Positions 32,668 through 40,792 of a DNA stretch of 64,000 bases are shown here, piece by piece (within the stretch, counting starts at the first letter, position 1; each line of letters begins with the position of its first letter). The notes beneath the pieces are model-generated. The model was not told where the DNA came from and searched no databases. It saw only the letters and a program-made list of their open reading frames with translations. The position numbers and the translations under genes were made by a program. Location: assembly GCF_018130615.1 (NCBI RefSeq), contig NZ_JAFCKB010000006.1:186001-250000 (forward strand), written 5' to 3'. Source of the DNA: Bradyrhizobium manausense (lineage in GTDB: Bacteria > Pseudomonadota > Alphaproteobacteria > Rhizobiales > Xanthobacteraceae).

Positions 32668-34056
32668 ATGTCCGAGCGGTGGACGCCCGAGTCCTGGCGC
32701 AGCAAGCCGGTGCTACAGGTGCCCGATTATCCCGACGCCAAGGCTTTGGCCGACGTCGAGGCGCAGCTTGCAACCTTTCCCCCGCTGGTGTTCGCGGGCG
32801 AGGCGCGCAATCTGAAGAAGGCGCTGGCCCGCGTTGCGGCCGGCGAGGCCTTCCTGCTCCAGGGCGGCGATTGCGCCGAGAGCTTTGCCGAGCATGGCGC
32901 CAACAACATCCGCGACTTCTTCCGCGTGCTGCTGCAGATGGCGGTGGTGCTGACCTATGCCGGCGCGGTGCCGGTGGTGAAGGTCGGCCGCATCGCCGGC
33001 CAGTTCGCCAAGCCGCGCTCCTCGCCGACCGAGAAGGTCAATGGCGTCGAGCTGCCGAGCTATCGCGGCGACATCGTCAACGACATCGCCTTCACCAAGG
33101 AAGCGCGCGTGCCGGATCCGCAGCGGCAGCTGATGGCCTATCGGCAGTCGGCCGCGACGCTGAACCTCTTGCGCGCGTTCGCCACCGGCGGCTATGCCAA
33201 TCTCGGCAGCGTGCATGAGTGGATGCTCGGCTTCCTCAAGGATTCGCCGCAGTCCCGCCGTTACAAGGAGCTGGCCGACCGCATCTCGGACGCGCTCAAC
33301 TTCATGCGCGCCTGCGGCCTCGATCTCGAGAGCCATCCCGAGCTGCGCGCCACCGATTTCTACACCAGCCACGAGGCGCTGCTGCTCGGCTACGAGCAGG
33401 CCATGACCCGCGTCGATTCCACCACGGGCGACTGGTACGCGACCTCGGGCCACATGATCTGGATCGGCGATCGCACCCGGCAGCTCGATCACGGCCATGT
33501 CGAATATTTCCGCGGCATCAAGAACCCGATCGGCCTGAAGTGCGGCCCGTCGCTCAAGCCCGACGAGCTGTTGAAGCTGATCGACGTGCTCAACCCCGAC
33601 AACGAGCCGGGCCGGCTGACCCTGATCAACCGCTTCGGCTCCGACAAGGTCGCCGATCACCTGCCGGGCCTGATCCGCGCGGTGAAGCGCGAAGGCAGGG
33701 TGGTGGTCTGGTCGTGCGATCCCATGCACGGCAACACCATCACCTCCACGACGGGCTACAAGACGCGGCCGTTCGACCGCGTGCTGTCCGAGGTGAAGTC
33801 GTTCTTCACGATCCATGCGGCGGAAGGCACCCATGCCGGCGGCGTGCATCTCGAGATGACCGGCCAGGACGTCACCGAATGCATCGGCGGCGCCCGCGCC
33901 ATCACGGACGAGGATCTCAACGACCGCTACCACACGGTTTGCGATCCCCGCCTCAATGCCGAGCAATCCATCGACATGGCTTTCCTGGTCGCGGAGCTGC
34001 TGAAGCAGGAACGCGCCGGCAAGGTCAGGCCGATGCCGACTGCAGCGGGGCTCTAG
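32668..34056 (+). CDS. aroG: Class II 3-deoxy-7-phosphoheptulonate synthase
   Basis: The 462-aa enzyme condenses phosphoenolpyruvate and erythrose 4-phosphate, the entry step of aromatic amino-acid synthesis. It is a class II (plant/Mycobacterium-type) DAHP synthase: [10 protein letters not shown] (metal-binding Cys), [22 protein letters not shown], and [15 protein letters not shown] in order. The ATG at 32668 (MSERWTPE) matches the family start. The diacylglycerol kinase gene follows four bases after the stop, so they may be co-transcribed. The symbol varies between aroA, aroF and aroG for class II enzymes. Confidence 0.94.
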   Translation: MSERWTPESWRSKPVLQVPDYPDAKALADVEAQLATFPPLVFAGEARNLKKALARVAAGEAFLLQGGDCAESFAEHGANNIRDFFRVLLQMAVVLTYAGAVPVVKVGRIAGQFAKPRSSPTEKVNGVELPSYRGDIVNDIAFTKEARVPDPQRQLMAYRQSAATLNLLRAFATGGYANLGSVHEWMLGFLKDSPQSRRYKELADRISDALNFMRACGLDLESHPELRATDFYTSHEALLLGYEQAMTRVDSTTGDWYATSGHMIWIGDRTRQLDHGHVEYFRGIKNPIGLKCGPSLKPDELLKLIDVLNPDNEPGRLTLINRFGSDKVADHLPGLIRAVKREGRVVVWSCDPMHGNTITSTTGYKTRPFDRVLSEVKSFFTIHAAEGTHAGGVHLEMTGQDVTECIGGARAITDEDLNDRYHTVCDPRLNAEQSIDMAFLVAELLKQERAGKVRPMPTAAGL

Positions 34057-34060
34057 CACC

Positions 34061-34414
34061 TTGCTGCGGATCTGGAAGGCCACGATCAATTCCCGCAACG
34101 GTCTGGCCTTTGCGTTCCGCTCGGAACAGGCCGTCCGCGAGGAGATCTTTGCGCTGATCCTGTCGCTGCCGGTGGCGTGGCTCGTCGCGGCGACCGCGAC
34201 ACGCGCGGTCGAGCTGGTTTGCTCGGTCGCCTTCGTGCTGGTGGTCGAGCTGCTCAACACCGCGATCGAGAAGCTCGCCGACCGCCTGACGATGGATCAC
34301 GACAAGCAGATCGGGCGGGTCAAGGACATGGGCTCGGCCGCAGTCGGCGTTGCACTGTTGATGGCCGGCGCGTTCTGGATCATCGCCATCATCGAGCGAT
34401 TGGGGTTCCTCTAG
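34061..34414 (+). CDS. dgkA: Diacylglycerol kinase DgkA
   Basis: The 117-aa membrane protein phosphorylates diacylglycerol and recycles it after membrane-derived glucan or lipid modification. It has three predicted helices and the DgkA core: NSRNGLAFAFRSEQAVREE, VELLNTAIEKLADR (catalytic Glu) and HDKQIGRVKDMGSAAV. No ATG is available near the family start, so a TTG at 34061, five bases after the aroG stop, is the likely start. It is followed by a palindromic repeat and nadE. Confidence 0.88.
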   Translation: MLRIWKATINSRNGLAFAFRSEQAVREEIFALILSLPVAWLVAATATRAVELVCSVAFVLVVELLNTAIEKLADRLTMDHDKQIGRVKDMGSAAVGVALLMAGAFWIIAIIERLGFL

Positions 34415-34457
34415 CTCGCGGAGAGTATCGATTGGGCGTCGGCACCCGAGGCTCCTT

Positions 34458-34616
34458 TACCTCTCCCCAACGGGGAGAGGTCGATTTGCGTCTCGCGATG
34501 CGCAGCATCGTCGAGCACAAATCGGGTGAGGGGGCTCAGGCCCTGCGAGAGACTGTAACCCCTCACCCGGATTGCATCTTCGATGCAATCCGACCTCTCC
34601 CTTTGGGAGCGGTGAA
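34458..34616. repeat. Palindromic intergenic repeat before nadE
   Basis: The element begins with a hairpin of CCTCTCCCC (34460-34468) and GGGGAGAGG (34472-34480). It contains matching GGGTGAGGGG and CCCCTCACCC blocks and the palindrome GATTGCATC-TTC-GATGCAATC, and ends in CGACCTCTCCC near nadE. This is an arrangement I recognise from Bradyrhizobium genomes. It fills most of the 214-base gap and ends just before the nadE start. Confidence 0.75.
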
Positions 34617-34628
34617 AGCGAGCGCTCT

Positions 34629-36386
34629 ATGACCGAACGTCTCAACGCATTCGCGGTCACGCTCGCCCAGCTCAATCCGACCATGGGCGACGTCGCGGGC
34701 AATGCCGCCAAGGTTCGCTCGGCACGCGCGCGAGCGATCGCCGATGGCGCCGATCTCGTGCTGTTTCCGGAATTGTTCATCGCCGGCTATCCGCCGGAGG
34801 ATCTGGTGCAGAAGCCGGCCTTCCAGGCCGCCTGCCGCGCGGCCATCGAAGCGCTGGCGCGCGAGACCGCCGATGGTGGGCCGGCGTTGCTGGTCGGCAC
34901 GCCCTGGGTCGAGGACGGCAAGCTCTACAATGCCTGCGCGCTGCTCGACGGCGGGCGCATCGCCGGCTTGCGGTTCAAATGCAATCTGCCGAACTACGGC
35001 GTGTTCGACGAGAAGCGGTTGTTTGCGCGCGGGCCAGCATCGGGCCCCGTCACCGTGCGCGGCGTGCGGATCGGCGTGCCGATATGCGAGGACATCTGGC
35101 TGGAAGAGTCCGAGGATTACGAGAACGTGGTCGAGACGCTGGCCGAGACCGGCGCCGAGATCATTCTGGTGCCGAACGGCTCGCCGTATGCCCGCGACAA
35201 GAACGATGTGCGTCTGTCGGTCGCGGTCGCGCGGGTTACCGAGAGCGGCTTGCCGCTGGTCTATCTCAATCAGGTCTGCGGCCAGGACGAGCTCGTGTTC
35301 GACGGCGCCTCGTTCGCGCTCAATGGTGATCTCTCGCTCGCCGCCCAATTGCCGGCGTTCGCTGAGAGCATCACCACGCTGCGCTTCGCCCGGACCGGCG
35401 GCGATTGGCGCTGCACCGGTCCGATTGCCGAGCAGCCCGAAGGAGACCGCGCCGATTACGCGGCCTGCGTGCTGGGCCTGCGCGACTATGTCAGCAAGAA
35501 CGGCTTTCCCGGTGTGCTGCTCGGCATTTCCGGCGGCATCGATTCCGCGCTGTGCGCCGCGATCGCGGTCGACGCGCTCGGCGCCGATCAGGTGCACGGC
35601 GTCATGCTGCCTTATCGCTACACGGCGGCACACTCGATTGCCGATGCCGGCGAGCTCGCCGGCCATCTCGGCATCCGCTACGAAGTGCTGCCGATCGCGG
35701 AAGCGGTGGGTGGGTTCGAGACCATCCTGGCCGGCATCTTCAAGAACCTTCCGCCAGATATCACCGAGGAAAACCTTCAGGCCCGCACTCGCGGGACGCT
35801 CCTGATGGCGATCTCCAACAAGATCGGGCTGATGGTGGTGACCACGGGCAACAAGTCGGAAATGTCGGTCGGCTATGCCACGCTCTATGGCGACATGAAC
35901 GGCGGCTTCAATCCGATCAAGGACATCTACAAGACGCAGGTGTTCCGGCTGGCGGCCCTGCGCAACACCTGGAAGCCCGACGGTGCGCTCGGACCGGCCG
36001 GCGAGGTGATCCCGCCCGACATCATCACGCGTCCGCCGACGGCGGAGCTGCGCGAGAACCAGACCGATCAGGATTCATTGCCGCCCTACGACGTACTCGA
36101 TGCGATCCTCGAGCGCCTGGTCGAACGCGAGGAGCCGCTCGACCAGATCATCGCGGCGGGCTTTGACCGCGAGACGGTGACCCGCATCGACCATCTCCTC
36201 AACGTCGCCGAATACAAGCGCCGCCAGGCCGCGCCCGGCGTGAAGGTGACGCGGAAAAATTTCGGCCGCGACCGGCGTTATCCCATCACCAACCGCTTCC
36301 GCGATCGCGGCGAGAAATTGCCCGCGCCCGATGAGACGCTGGTGTCGCGCGGCAGCAAGGCGTCGATCGACGCGTTCGAGGGGTGA
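34629..36386 (+). CDS. nadE: Glutamine-dependent NAD+ synthetase
   Basis: The 585-aa protein joins an N-terminal nitrilase-type glutaminase domain to a C-terminal synthetase domain. The glutaminase triad is Glu in FPELFIAGY, Lys in the GVFDEKRLF region and Cys in GVPICEDIW. The synthetase has the ATP pyrophosphatase loop LGISGGIDSAL and the ammonia-site segment VVTTGNKSEMSVGY. It converts deamido-NAD+ to NAD+ in the cytoplasm. The ATG at 34629 (MTERLNAFAV) lies within 15 bases of the palindromic repeat, so the promoter must lie in or before the repeat. Confidence 0.95.
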   Translation: MTERLNAFAVTLAQLNPTMGDVAGNAAKVRSARARAIADGADLVLFPELFIAGYPPEDLVQKPAFQAACRAAIEALARETADGGPALLVGTPWVEDGKLYNACALLDGGRIAGLRFKCNLPNYGVFDEKRLFARGPASGPVTVRGVRIGVPICEDIWLEESEDYENVVETLAETGAEIILVPNGSPYARDKNDVRLSVAVARVTESGLPLVYLNQVCGQDELVFDGASFALNGDLSLAAQLPAFAESITTLRFARTGGDWRCTGPIAEQPEGDRADYAACVLGLRDYVSKNGFPGVLLGISGGIDSALCAAIAVDALGADQVHGVMLPYRYTAAHSIADAGELAGHLGIRYEVLPIAEAVGGFETILAGIFKNLPPDITEENLQARTRGTLLMAISNKIGLMVVTTGNKSEMSVGYATLYGDMNGGFNPIKDIYKTQVFRLAALRNTWKPDGALGPAGEVIPPDIITRPPTAELRENQTDQDSLPPYDVLDAILERLVEREEPLDQIIAAGFDRETVTRIDHLLNVAEYKRRQAAPGVKVTRKNFGRDRRYPITNRFRDRGEKLPAPDETLVSRGSKASIDAFEG

Positions 36387-36432
36387 GTTTCGCCGACGCG
36401 TGCGAGGCAGGTGGTCTCGCCGCCCGTTCCGC

Positions 36433-36535
36433 CGTCATCATCCGCGAAGGCGGATGATCCAGTACGCCGCGGCGGATATCGTGAAAACCAGCTGCCGCCG
36501 CGGCGTACTGCATGCCCCGCCTTCGCCGGGCATCC
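36433..36535. repeat. Palindromic intergenic repeat downstream of nadE
   Basis: A hairpin of ATCATCCGC (36437-36445) and GCGGATGAT (36450-36458) is followed by a perfect 16-base inverted repeat. Its arms CAGTACGCCGCGGCGG at 36460-36475 and CCGCCGCGGCGTACTG at 36495-36510 are 19 bases apart. A third GCCCCGCC/GGCGGGC hairpin follows. It fills much of the 167-base gap between convergent nadE and the DUF2865 gene and may also terminate transcription. Confidence 0.75.
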
Positions 36536-36553
36536 AGTTGAGTTTGGAGCCGC

Positions 36554-37738
36554 CTACTTCTGCTGCTGCGGCAGGAAGGTCGGGCCGACCGAGCGGATCG
36601 GCTTGTTCTCCGACGAGGTGGTGGGGGCTGTATCCGCAGGCGGTGGGCCCCCCGCCGGTGCTGTTGCCGTCGTCGGCGCGGGAGCTGCGCCCTTCTTGCC
36701 GTTCGCAGGCGTGCCCTTGTTGAGCCGCTGCTGCTGCATCTTTCTGGCGCTCTCCTCGGTGACGATGATGTCACCCTGCTGCTCCACGGCCGCCTTGTCG
36801 TCGGCCGATTTCAGCGCGTCGGCCCAGCTCTGCCCCGCCGCCTTGCACGAGCAGGACGGGTTGAACTCGCTGCGGAATTTGAAGGCGGTCGGCAGCGACG
36901 TGTAGGGCTGGCCGCTGATCGAGACCGCGGAGTTCATGTCCTCGCCGGGATTGCGGTGGGCGTAGAGCACGGCTTCGGCCGCCGGGCAGAGCGCCTTGCA
37001 GGTCTTCTCGTCGTCGGGGAAGCGCGCCGGCACGGTCGCAAACGAGATCGGGAAATAGGCGCCGTCGCAGGTGCGCACGCAGACGGTGCGATAGGTGCCG
37101 GATTGCGGGCCGAGATCGGGGGGCGGCGCACTTGGCGGATTGTTGGGGTTGTTGCCGCCGCCGAACAGATTGCTCAGGAAGTTGCCGCCCTGTGACTGCG
37201 CGGCGTTGGCGTATTGCGGACCGCAATTGTTCTGCGCGAGCGCAATCAGCACCGAGCGGCGCTGGCTGTCGCGTTCGGGGCTGCCGCCGGCGCCGCCACC
37301 GCGCAGGCGTTCGAGATTACCGGTGATCTGGTCCAGATTGGCGCGCATCTGCTGGATCTGGGTATTGACCGGGCCGCATTGCGCCGACTGGCCGTTGAAC
37401 AGCGAGAAGAAGCCGGAGGAATCGCAGCCCATGCGCTTGGCCTGCATGGTGACGCGGTCGAGCTCGGCCTGCTGGCGGGTCTGGGAATCCTGGTAGCGGC
37501 GGATCTGGTCGTCGCGCGCGGGATCGCCGCTCGCCCCGCGGTCGAGCGCGGCGAGCTGTCCTTCCAGCCGCACGCACATCGGGTTCGGTCCGAGCCCGCC
37601 TTGGGCCGGCGGAGGCGGCGCGCCGGGCGGGCCGGCCTGCGCAAAGGCGTCAGTGGCGAGCACGACGCTGAGAAGCACGGTGCAGGCAAGGAGGAAGCGG
37701 GGACGGGACAGAGACAAAAATTCAGGCATATCCGCCAT
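36554..37738 (-). CDS. Secreted DUF2865 protein
   Basis: The 394-aa precursor has a signal peptide (about residues 1-30, cleavage near AFA-QA). A helical region (about 45-150) contains LAALDR and QIQQMRANLDQITGNLERLRGGG, then a Cys-rich region follows. The cysteines in TVCVRTCDGAYFPIS, KTCKALCPA and PSCSCKAAG are typical of DUF2865 proteins. The N- and C-terminal parts are Pro/Ala/Gly-rich. The cysteines probably form disulfides in the periplasm. Function unknown. I prefer the ATG at 37738 because the first ATG at 37804 adds a non-signal stretch. Confidence 0.75.
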   Translation of the reverse strand: MADMPEFLSLSRPRFLLACTVLLSVVLATDAFAQAGPPGAPPPPAQGGLGPNPMCVRLEGQLAALDRGASGDPARDDQIRRYQDSQTRQQAELDRVTMQAKRMGCDSSGFFSLFNGQSAQCGPVNTQIQQMRANLDQITGNLERLRGGGAGGSPERDSQRRSVLIALAQNNCGPQYANAAQSQGGNFLSNLFGGGNNPNNPPSAPPPDLGPQSGTYRTVCVRTCDGAYFPISFATVPARFPDDEKTCKALCPAAEAVLYAHRNPGEDMNSAVSISGQPYTSLPTAFKFRSEFNPSCSCKAAGQSWADALKSADDKAAVEQQGDIIVTEESARKMQQQRLNKGTPANGKKGAAPAPTTATAPAGGPPPADTAPTTSSENKPIRSVGPTFLPQQQK

Positions 37739-37881
37739 TCTAGCGAAGTCACGGCCCCAAGTGACTTTCCAATGTGATTTGGGGGGCCGAAGCGCGCCCT
37801 CCAATAGCCGCTTCCTGCGGCATCGTCACGTCGTTTCAGGGGCCGCAAATGGGTCCTAAGGTCCGCCAGTTCCGAGCGAAT

Positions 37882-38187
37882 TCAGCGCTGACAGGTGATT
37901 GCGACATATTCGTCGCAATGGCCATGAGAGCAGTTTGCGCCGGATTTGGGGACAGAGCCGGTAATTTCGTCGGGATCGACCCGGCGGTAGGCCGATGCCT
38001 GCGCAAAGTCCCGTGACTGGCAGTAGGTGCGGGCAACATGCGCGCCGCATTTCTCGCCCTTGGCCAGGCACTGGTCGACGCCATAGCCGTCGGCCTGGTT
38101 GGGAATGATGAAGACGCGCGTCTCGGCGAAAGCGCTGGATGCCGCGAGGAGGGAGGCACAGGAGACGAGCGCGAGCAGGGATCGCAT
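37882..38187 (-). CDS. 101-aa secreted cysteine-containing protein
   Basis: The precursor has a signal peptide (about residues 1-21, cleavage SAFA-ET). The mature 80 residues contain an even cysteine set (CLAKGEKC, YCQSRDF, NCSHGHC and ITCQR), suggesting disulfide bonds in the periplasm. The pattern RVFIIPNQADGYGVDQCLAKG is not one I can name. It lies 143 bases upstream of the DUF2865 gene on the same strand. I do not recognise the family. Confidence 0.7.
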   Translation of the reverse strand: MRSLLALVSCASLLAASSAFAETRVFIIPNQADGYGVDQCLAKGEKCGAHVARTYCQSRDFAQASAYRRVDPDEITGSVPKSGANCSHGHCDEYVAITCQR

Positions 38188-38336
38188 GGGTGCACCGGGG
38201 CTGGGGGGACCACCGGGTTCCGAATTAGGCTCAAAAGGTTAAGGATGACGAACCATCAAGGCAGGCCGGCAGGCAATCGCGGACACAAAACGGCATTTTC
38301 GCGGCTCTCTTGACGAAAGGCGCCTTCGTGGCCCAT

Positions 38337-38396
38337 ATGACCGGCATGAACGGTCTCCTCGCCATCTGCATTATTTGCCGCGAGATTACGAGCTAG
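38337..38396 (+). CDS. Putative 19-codon leader peptide with two Cys codons, upstream of cysS
   Basis: A short ORF reads MTGMNGLLAICIICREITS, with two Cys codons three positions apart, 79 bases before the cysS start. A six-base stem (TCTCAA/TTGAGA) follows between the ORF and cysS. A Cys-rich leader before a cysteinyl-tRNA synthetase gene would suit translation-coupled attenuation. The ribosome binding site is weak, so expression is uncertain. Confidence 0.3.
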   Translation: MTGMNGLLAICIICREITS

Positions 38397-38475
38397 CGAT
38401 TCGCTGGCTGGAGCCGTCTTTTCTCAACCACATTGAGAGCACTGGACGCCCGGCCAACAGCCGACGGGTGTCCAT

Positions 38476-40185
38476 ATGGAATTGCGCCTTTACGATACGC
38501 TGAGCCGGGAAAAGCGCACCTTCGCGCCGCTCGATGCGAAGAACGTCCGCATGTATGTCTGCGGACCGACCGTCTATGACTTCGCCCATATCGGCAATGC
38601 GCGGCCGGTGATCGTGTTCGACGTGCTGTTTCGGCTGCTGCGCCATGTTTATGGCGAGGCGCACGTCAAATATGTCCGCAACATCACCGACGTCGACGAC
38701 AAGATCAACGCGCGGGCGTTGCGCGATTATCCCGGTCTGTTGCTGAACGACGCCATTCGCAAGGTGACGGAGGCGACCGCAAGTCAGTTTCAGGCCGACG
38801 TAAAGGCGCTTGGTTGCTTGGATCCGACCCATCAACCCCGCGCAACGGACTTTGTGTTGCCGCGTGGCGATGGCCGGGCAGACATGAAAAGTCTAATCCA
38901 AGACCTTCTCGACCGGAACCACGCCTATCTTGCGCTCGGCGATGAAGGAAAAGAGATTCTGTTCGACGTGAGTTCGATGCCGGACTATGGCGCTCTTTCA
39001 AAGCGTAAGTTGGACGAGCAGATTCCTGGAGCTCGCATTGCGGTAGATTCCCACAAAAGGAATGCGGAGGACTTTGTTCTCTGGAAGGAATCTGGAGTGA
39101 GAGAGCCCGGTTGGAAGGGCGAATTTAGACCCAACCCAAAGAGTGGCTATGATGCAGAGTTCACGATTTCTCGTGAGAACGCGTCCCGACTTCAACTGAA
39201 CTCGCAAGTGGTAGCCATTCACGGGAGGCCGGGCTGGCATATCGAGTGCTCGGCCATGTCGGCCGCCTACCTCGGTAATGTTTTCGATATCCATGGTGGC
39301 GGAATCGATCTGATCTTTCCGCATCATGAGAACGAAATCGCACAATCGCGTTGCGCGCATGGCACTAGCGCAATGGCAAATTTCTGGATGCACAACGGCT
39401 TCGTTGAAGTCGAAGGCAAGAAGATGTCGAAGTCCGACGGCAACTTCGTGACCATCCACGAGCTGCTTCAGGACTGGCCGGGCGAGGTGCTGCGCTTGAA
39501 CATGCTCAAGACGCATTACCGCTCGCCGATCGACTGGACCATCGCAAGCCTCGAGGAAAGCAAGCGCGAACTCCAAACATGGGCCAACGCGCTTGAGAAC
39601 ACCGAAGGTATGTTGTTTTCTATCGGGCAAAGAGAAATGGGAAAGCCCCCCGTTCCGGCTGAGAAAATTGTGAGCGCGCTCGCTGACGACCTGAATACAT
39701 CTCAAGCAATCACCGAACTTCGCGCAATCTTCTCACAGTTCCGAAGTGGAAACAGCCAGGCAAGCATCCAGTTGATGCAGTCGCTAGAGTTTCTCGGACT
39801 GGCTCGGTCGGACCGGCTGGGGCTGCTCAATCCGTATCACGTAGGTACGGGCGGTCGGCTCGCTTCTCCGGCTATGAAGCGAAATCTTGATTTACTGCAA
39901 ATTGCCGCAGCCAACGACGACTCTGCCCGACAGGCGGCTATCGTCGAGACCCTTCTGACGAATGGCGTCCGGGCTTCAGTACACACAAACGGTTCGATCG
40001 AATACGAGGTCTTTGGCGACGGCGTAAATGTTGACGAACTGATACGTGCTCGATCGGAGGCCCGCGCGCGGAAGGATTTTAAAGAATCCGACAGGATTCG
40101 GGATCTACTCGCTCGAATGGGCGTCACACTAAGGGATTTCAAAGATCCAGTTACGGGCGAGATAAAGACGGAGGTCGCGCGATGA
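38476..40185 (+). CDS. cysS: Cysteinyl-tRNA synthetase, compositionally mosaic
   Basis: CysS charges tRNA-Cys. The 569-aa protein has Cys29 of YVCGPTVYD, the class I HIGN signature (HIGNARP), the KKMSKSDGN motif, and the zinc ligands in WHIECSAMS and PHHENE. It is about 100 residues longer than the E. coli enzyme: an extra segment of about 30 residues (about 215-250, [17 protein letters not shown]) precedes [10 protein letters not shown]. Flanks of the gene (first 280 and the KMSKS region) have the usual high-GC codon use. Stretches at 38760-39390 and 39590-40180 are AT-richer with AGA, ATA and TTT codons. All key motifs are intact, so the enzyme is probably active. Overlaps the next small ORF by four bases. 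Confidence 0.93.
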   Translation: MELRLYDTLSREKRTFAPLDAKNVRMYVCGPTVYDFAHIGNARPVIVFDVLFRLLRHVYGEAHVKYVRNITDVDDKINARALRDYPGLLLNDAIRKVTEATASQFQADVKALGCLDPTHQPRATDFVLPRGDGRADMKSLIQDLLDRNHAYLALGDEGKEILFDVSSMPDYGALSKRKLDEQIPGARIAVDSHKRNAEDFVLWKESGVREPGWKGEFRPNPKSGYDAEFTISRENASRLQLNSQVVAIHGRPGWHIECSAMSAAYLGNVFDIHGGGIDLIFPHHENEIAQSRCAHGTSAMANFWMHNGFVEVEGKKMSKSDGNFVTIHELLQDWPGEVLRLNMLKTHYRSPIDWTIASLEESKRELQTWANALENTEGMLFSIGQREMGKPPVPAEKIVSALADDLNTSQAITELRAIFSQFRSGNSQASIQLMQSLEFLGLARSDRLGLLNPYHVGTGGRLASPAMKRNLDLLQIAAANDDSARQAAIVETLLTNGVRASVHTNGSIEYEVFGDGVNVDELIRARSEARARKDFKESDRIRDLLARMGVTLRDFKDPVTGEIKTEVAR

Positions 40186-40295
40186 CCCGGCCCGACACGC
40201 CGTTTCCGCGGCACTGGCTCTATTACATCGCCTTGAAGATCCTGCTGCTCGGCGCCGCCGTAGCGATCGTGCTGAAACTCTATGGGTTGTGGTGA
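40182..40295 (+). CDS. 37-aa single-helix membrane peptide
   Basis: The ORF starts at ATG 40182, overlapping the cysS stop codon (ATGA). It encodes [20 protein letters not shown] followed by a helix of [15 protein letters not shown] and a terminal TRP. The helix (about residues 14-33) flanked by Arg/His on the inside suggests an inner-membrane microprotein. Its stop overlaps the GTG start of the GNAT gene (GTGA), so it is translationally coupled to both neighbours. I do not recognise a homologue. Confidence 0.55.
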   Translation: MTRPDTPFPRHWLYYIALKILLLGAAVAIVLKLYGLW

Positions 40296-40792
40296 ATACG
40301 ATGGGAAAGACCTTGCCCAAGCCCGGCCTGAGGCCATTCCTGCCGACCGACGTTCCGATGCTGGCCGCGATCTTCGTTGCCAGCATCCAGGAGCTGACCG
40401 GCGACGACTACAGCGAGGCACAGCAGGAAGCCTGGATGGCGGCGGCCGAGACTGAGGAGTTTGGCAAGCGGCTGGCGTCCGACCTGACGCTGATCGCCAC
40501 CCTCGACGGCTCGCCCGTGGGGTTCGCGTCGTTGCGCGGCACCGATCATGTCCACATGCTCTACGTTCATCCGGCCGTTGGCCGGCAGGGCATCGCGACC
40601 ATGCTGGTCGACGCGCTGGAGAAGCTGGCGGGCGGCCGCGGCGCTGCGGCCCTCACGGTCGATGCCAGCGACACCGCGCAAAGCTTCTTCGCCAAGCGCG
40701 GCTATACGGCCCAACAGCGCAACAGCGTCACCATGAATGACGAGTGGCTCGCCAACACCACCATGAAGAAGACGCTCGGAGCACCGCAATGA
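40292..40792 (+). CDS. GNAT family N-acetyltransferase
   Basis: The 166-aa protein shows the GNAT fold: a beta-strand ending GFASLRGTDHVHMLYVHPAVGRQGIATML (acetyl-CoA pyrophosphate site RQGIA, Q/R-x-x-G-x-A) followed by a C-terminal ASDTAQSFFAKRGYTAQQ. The acceptor substrate is unknown. The GTG at 40292 overlaps the stop of the upstream micro-ORF; an ATG at 40301 is an alternative. The last codons overlap the cimA start (ATGA), so these three genes form an operon with cysS at its head. Confidence 0.82.
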   Translation: MNTMGKTLPKPGLRPFLPTDVPMLAAIFVASIQELTGDDYSEAQQEAWMAAAETEEFGKRLASDLTLIATLDGSPVGFASLRGTDHVHMLYVHPAVGRQGIATMLVDALEKLAGGRGAAALTVDASDTAQSFFAKRGYTAQQRNSVTMNDEWLANTTMKKTLGAPQ

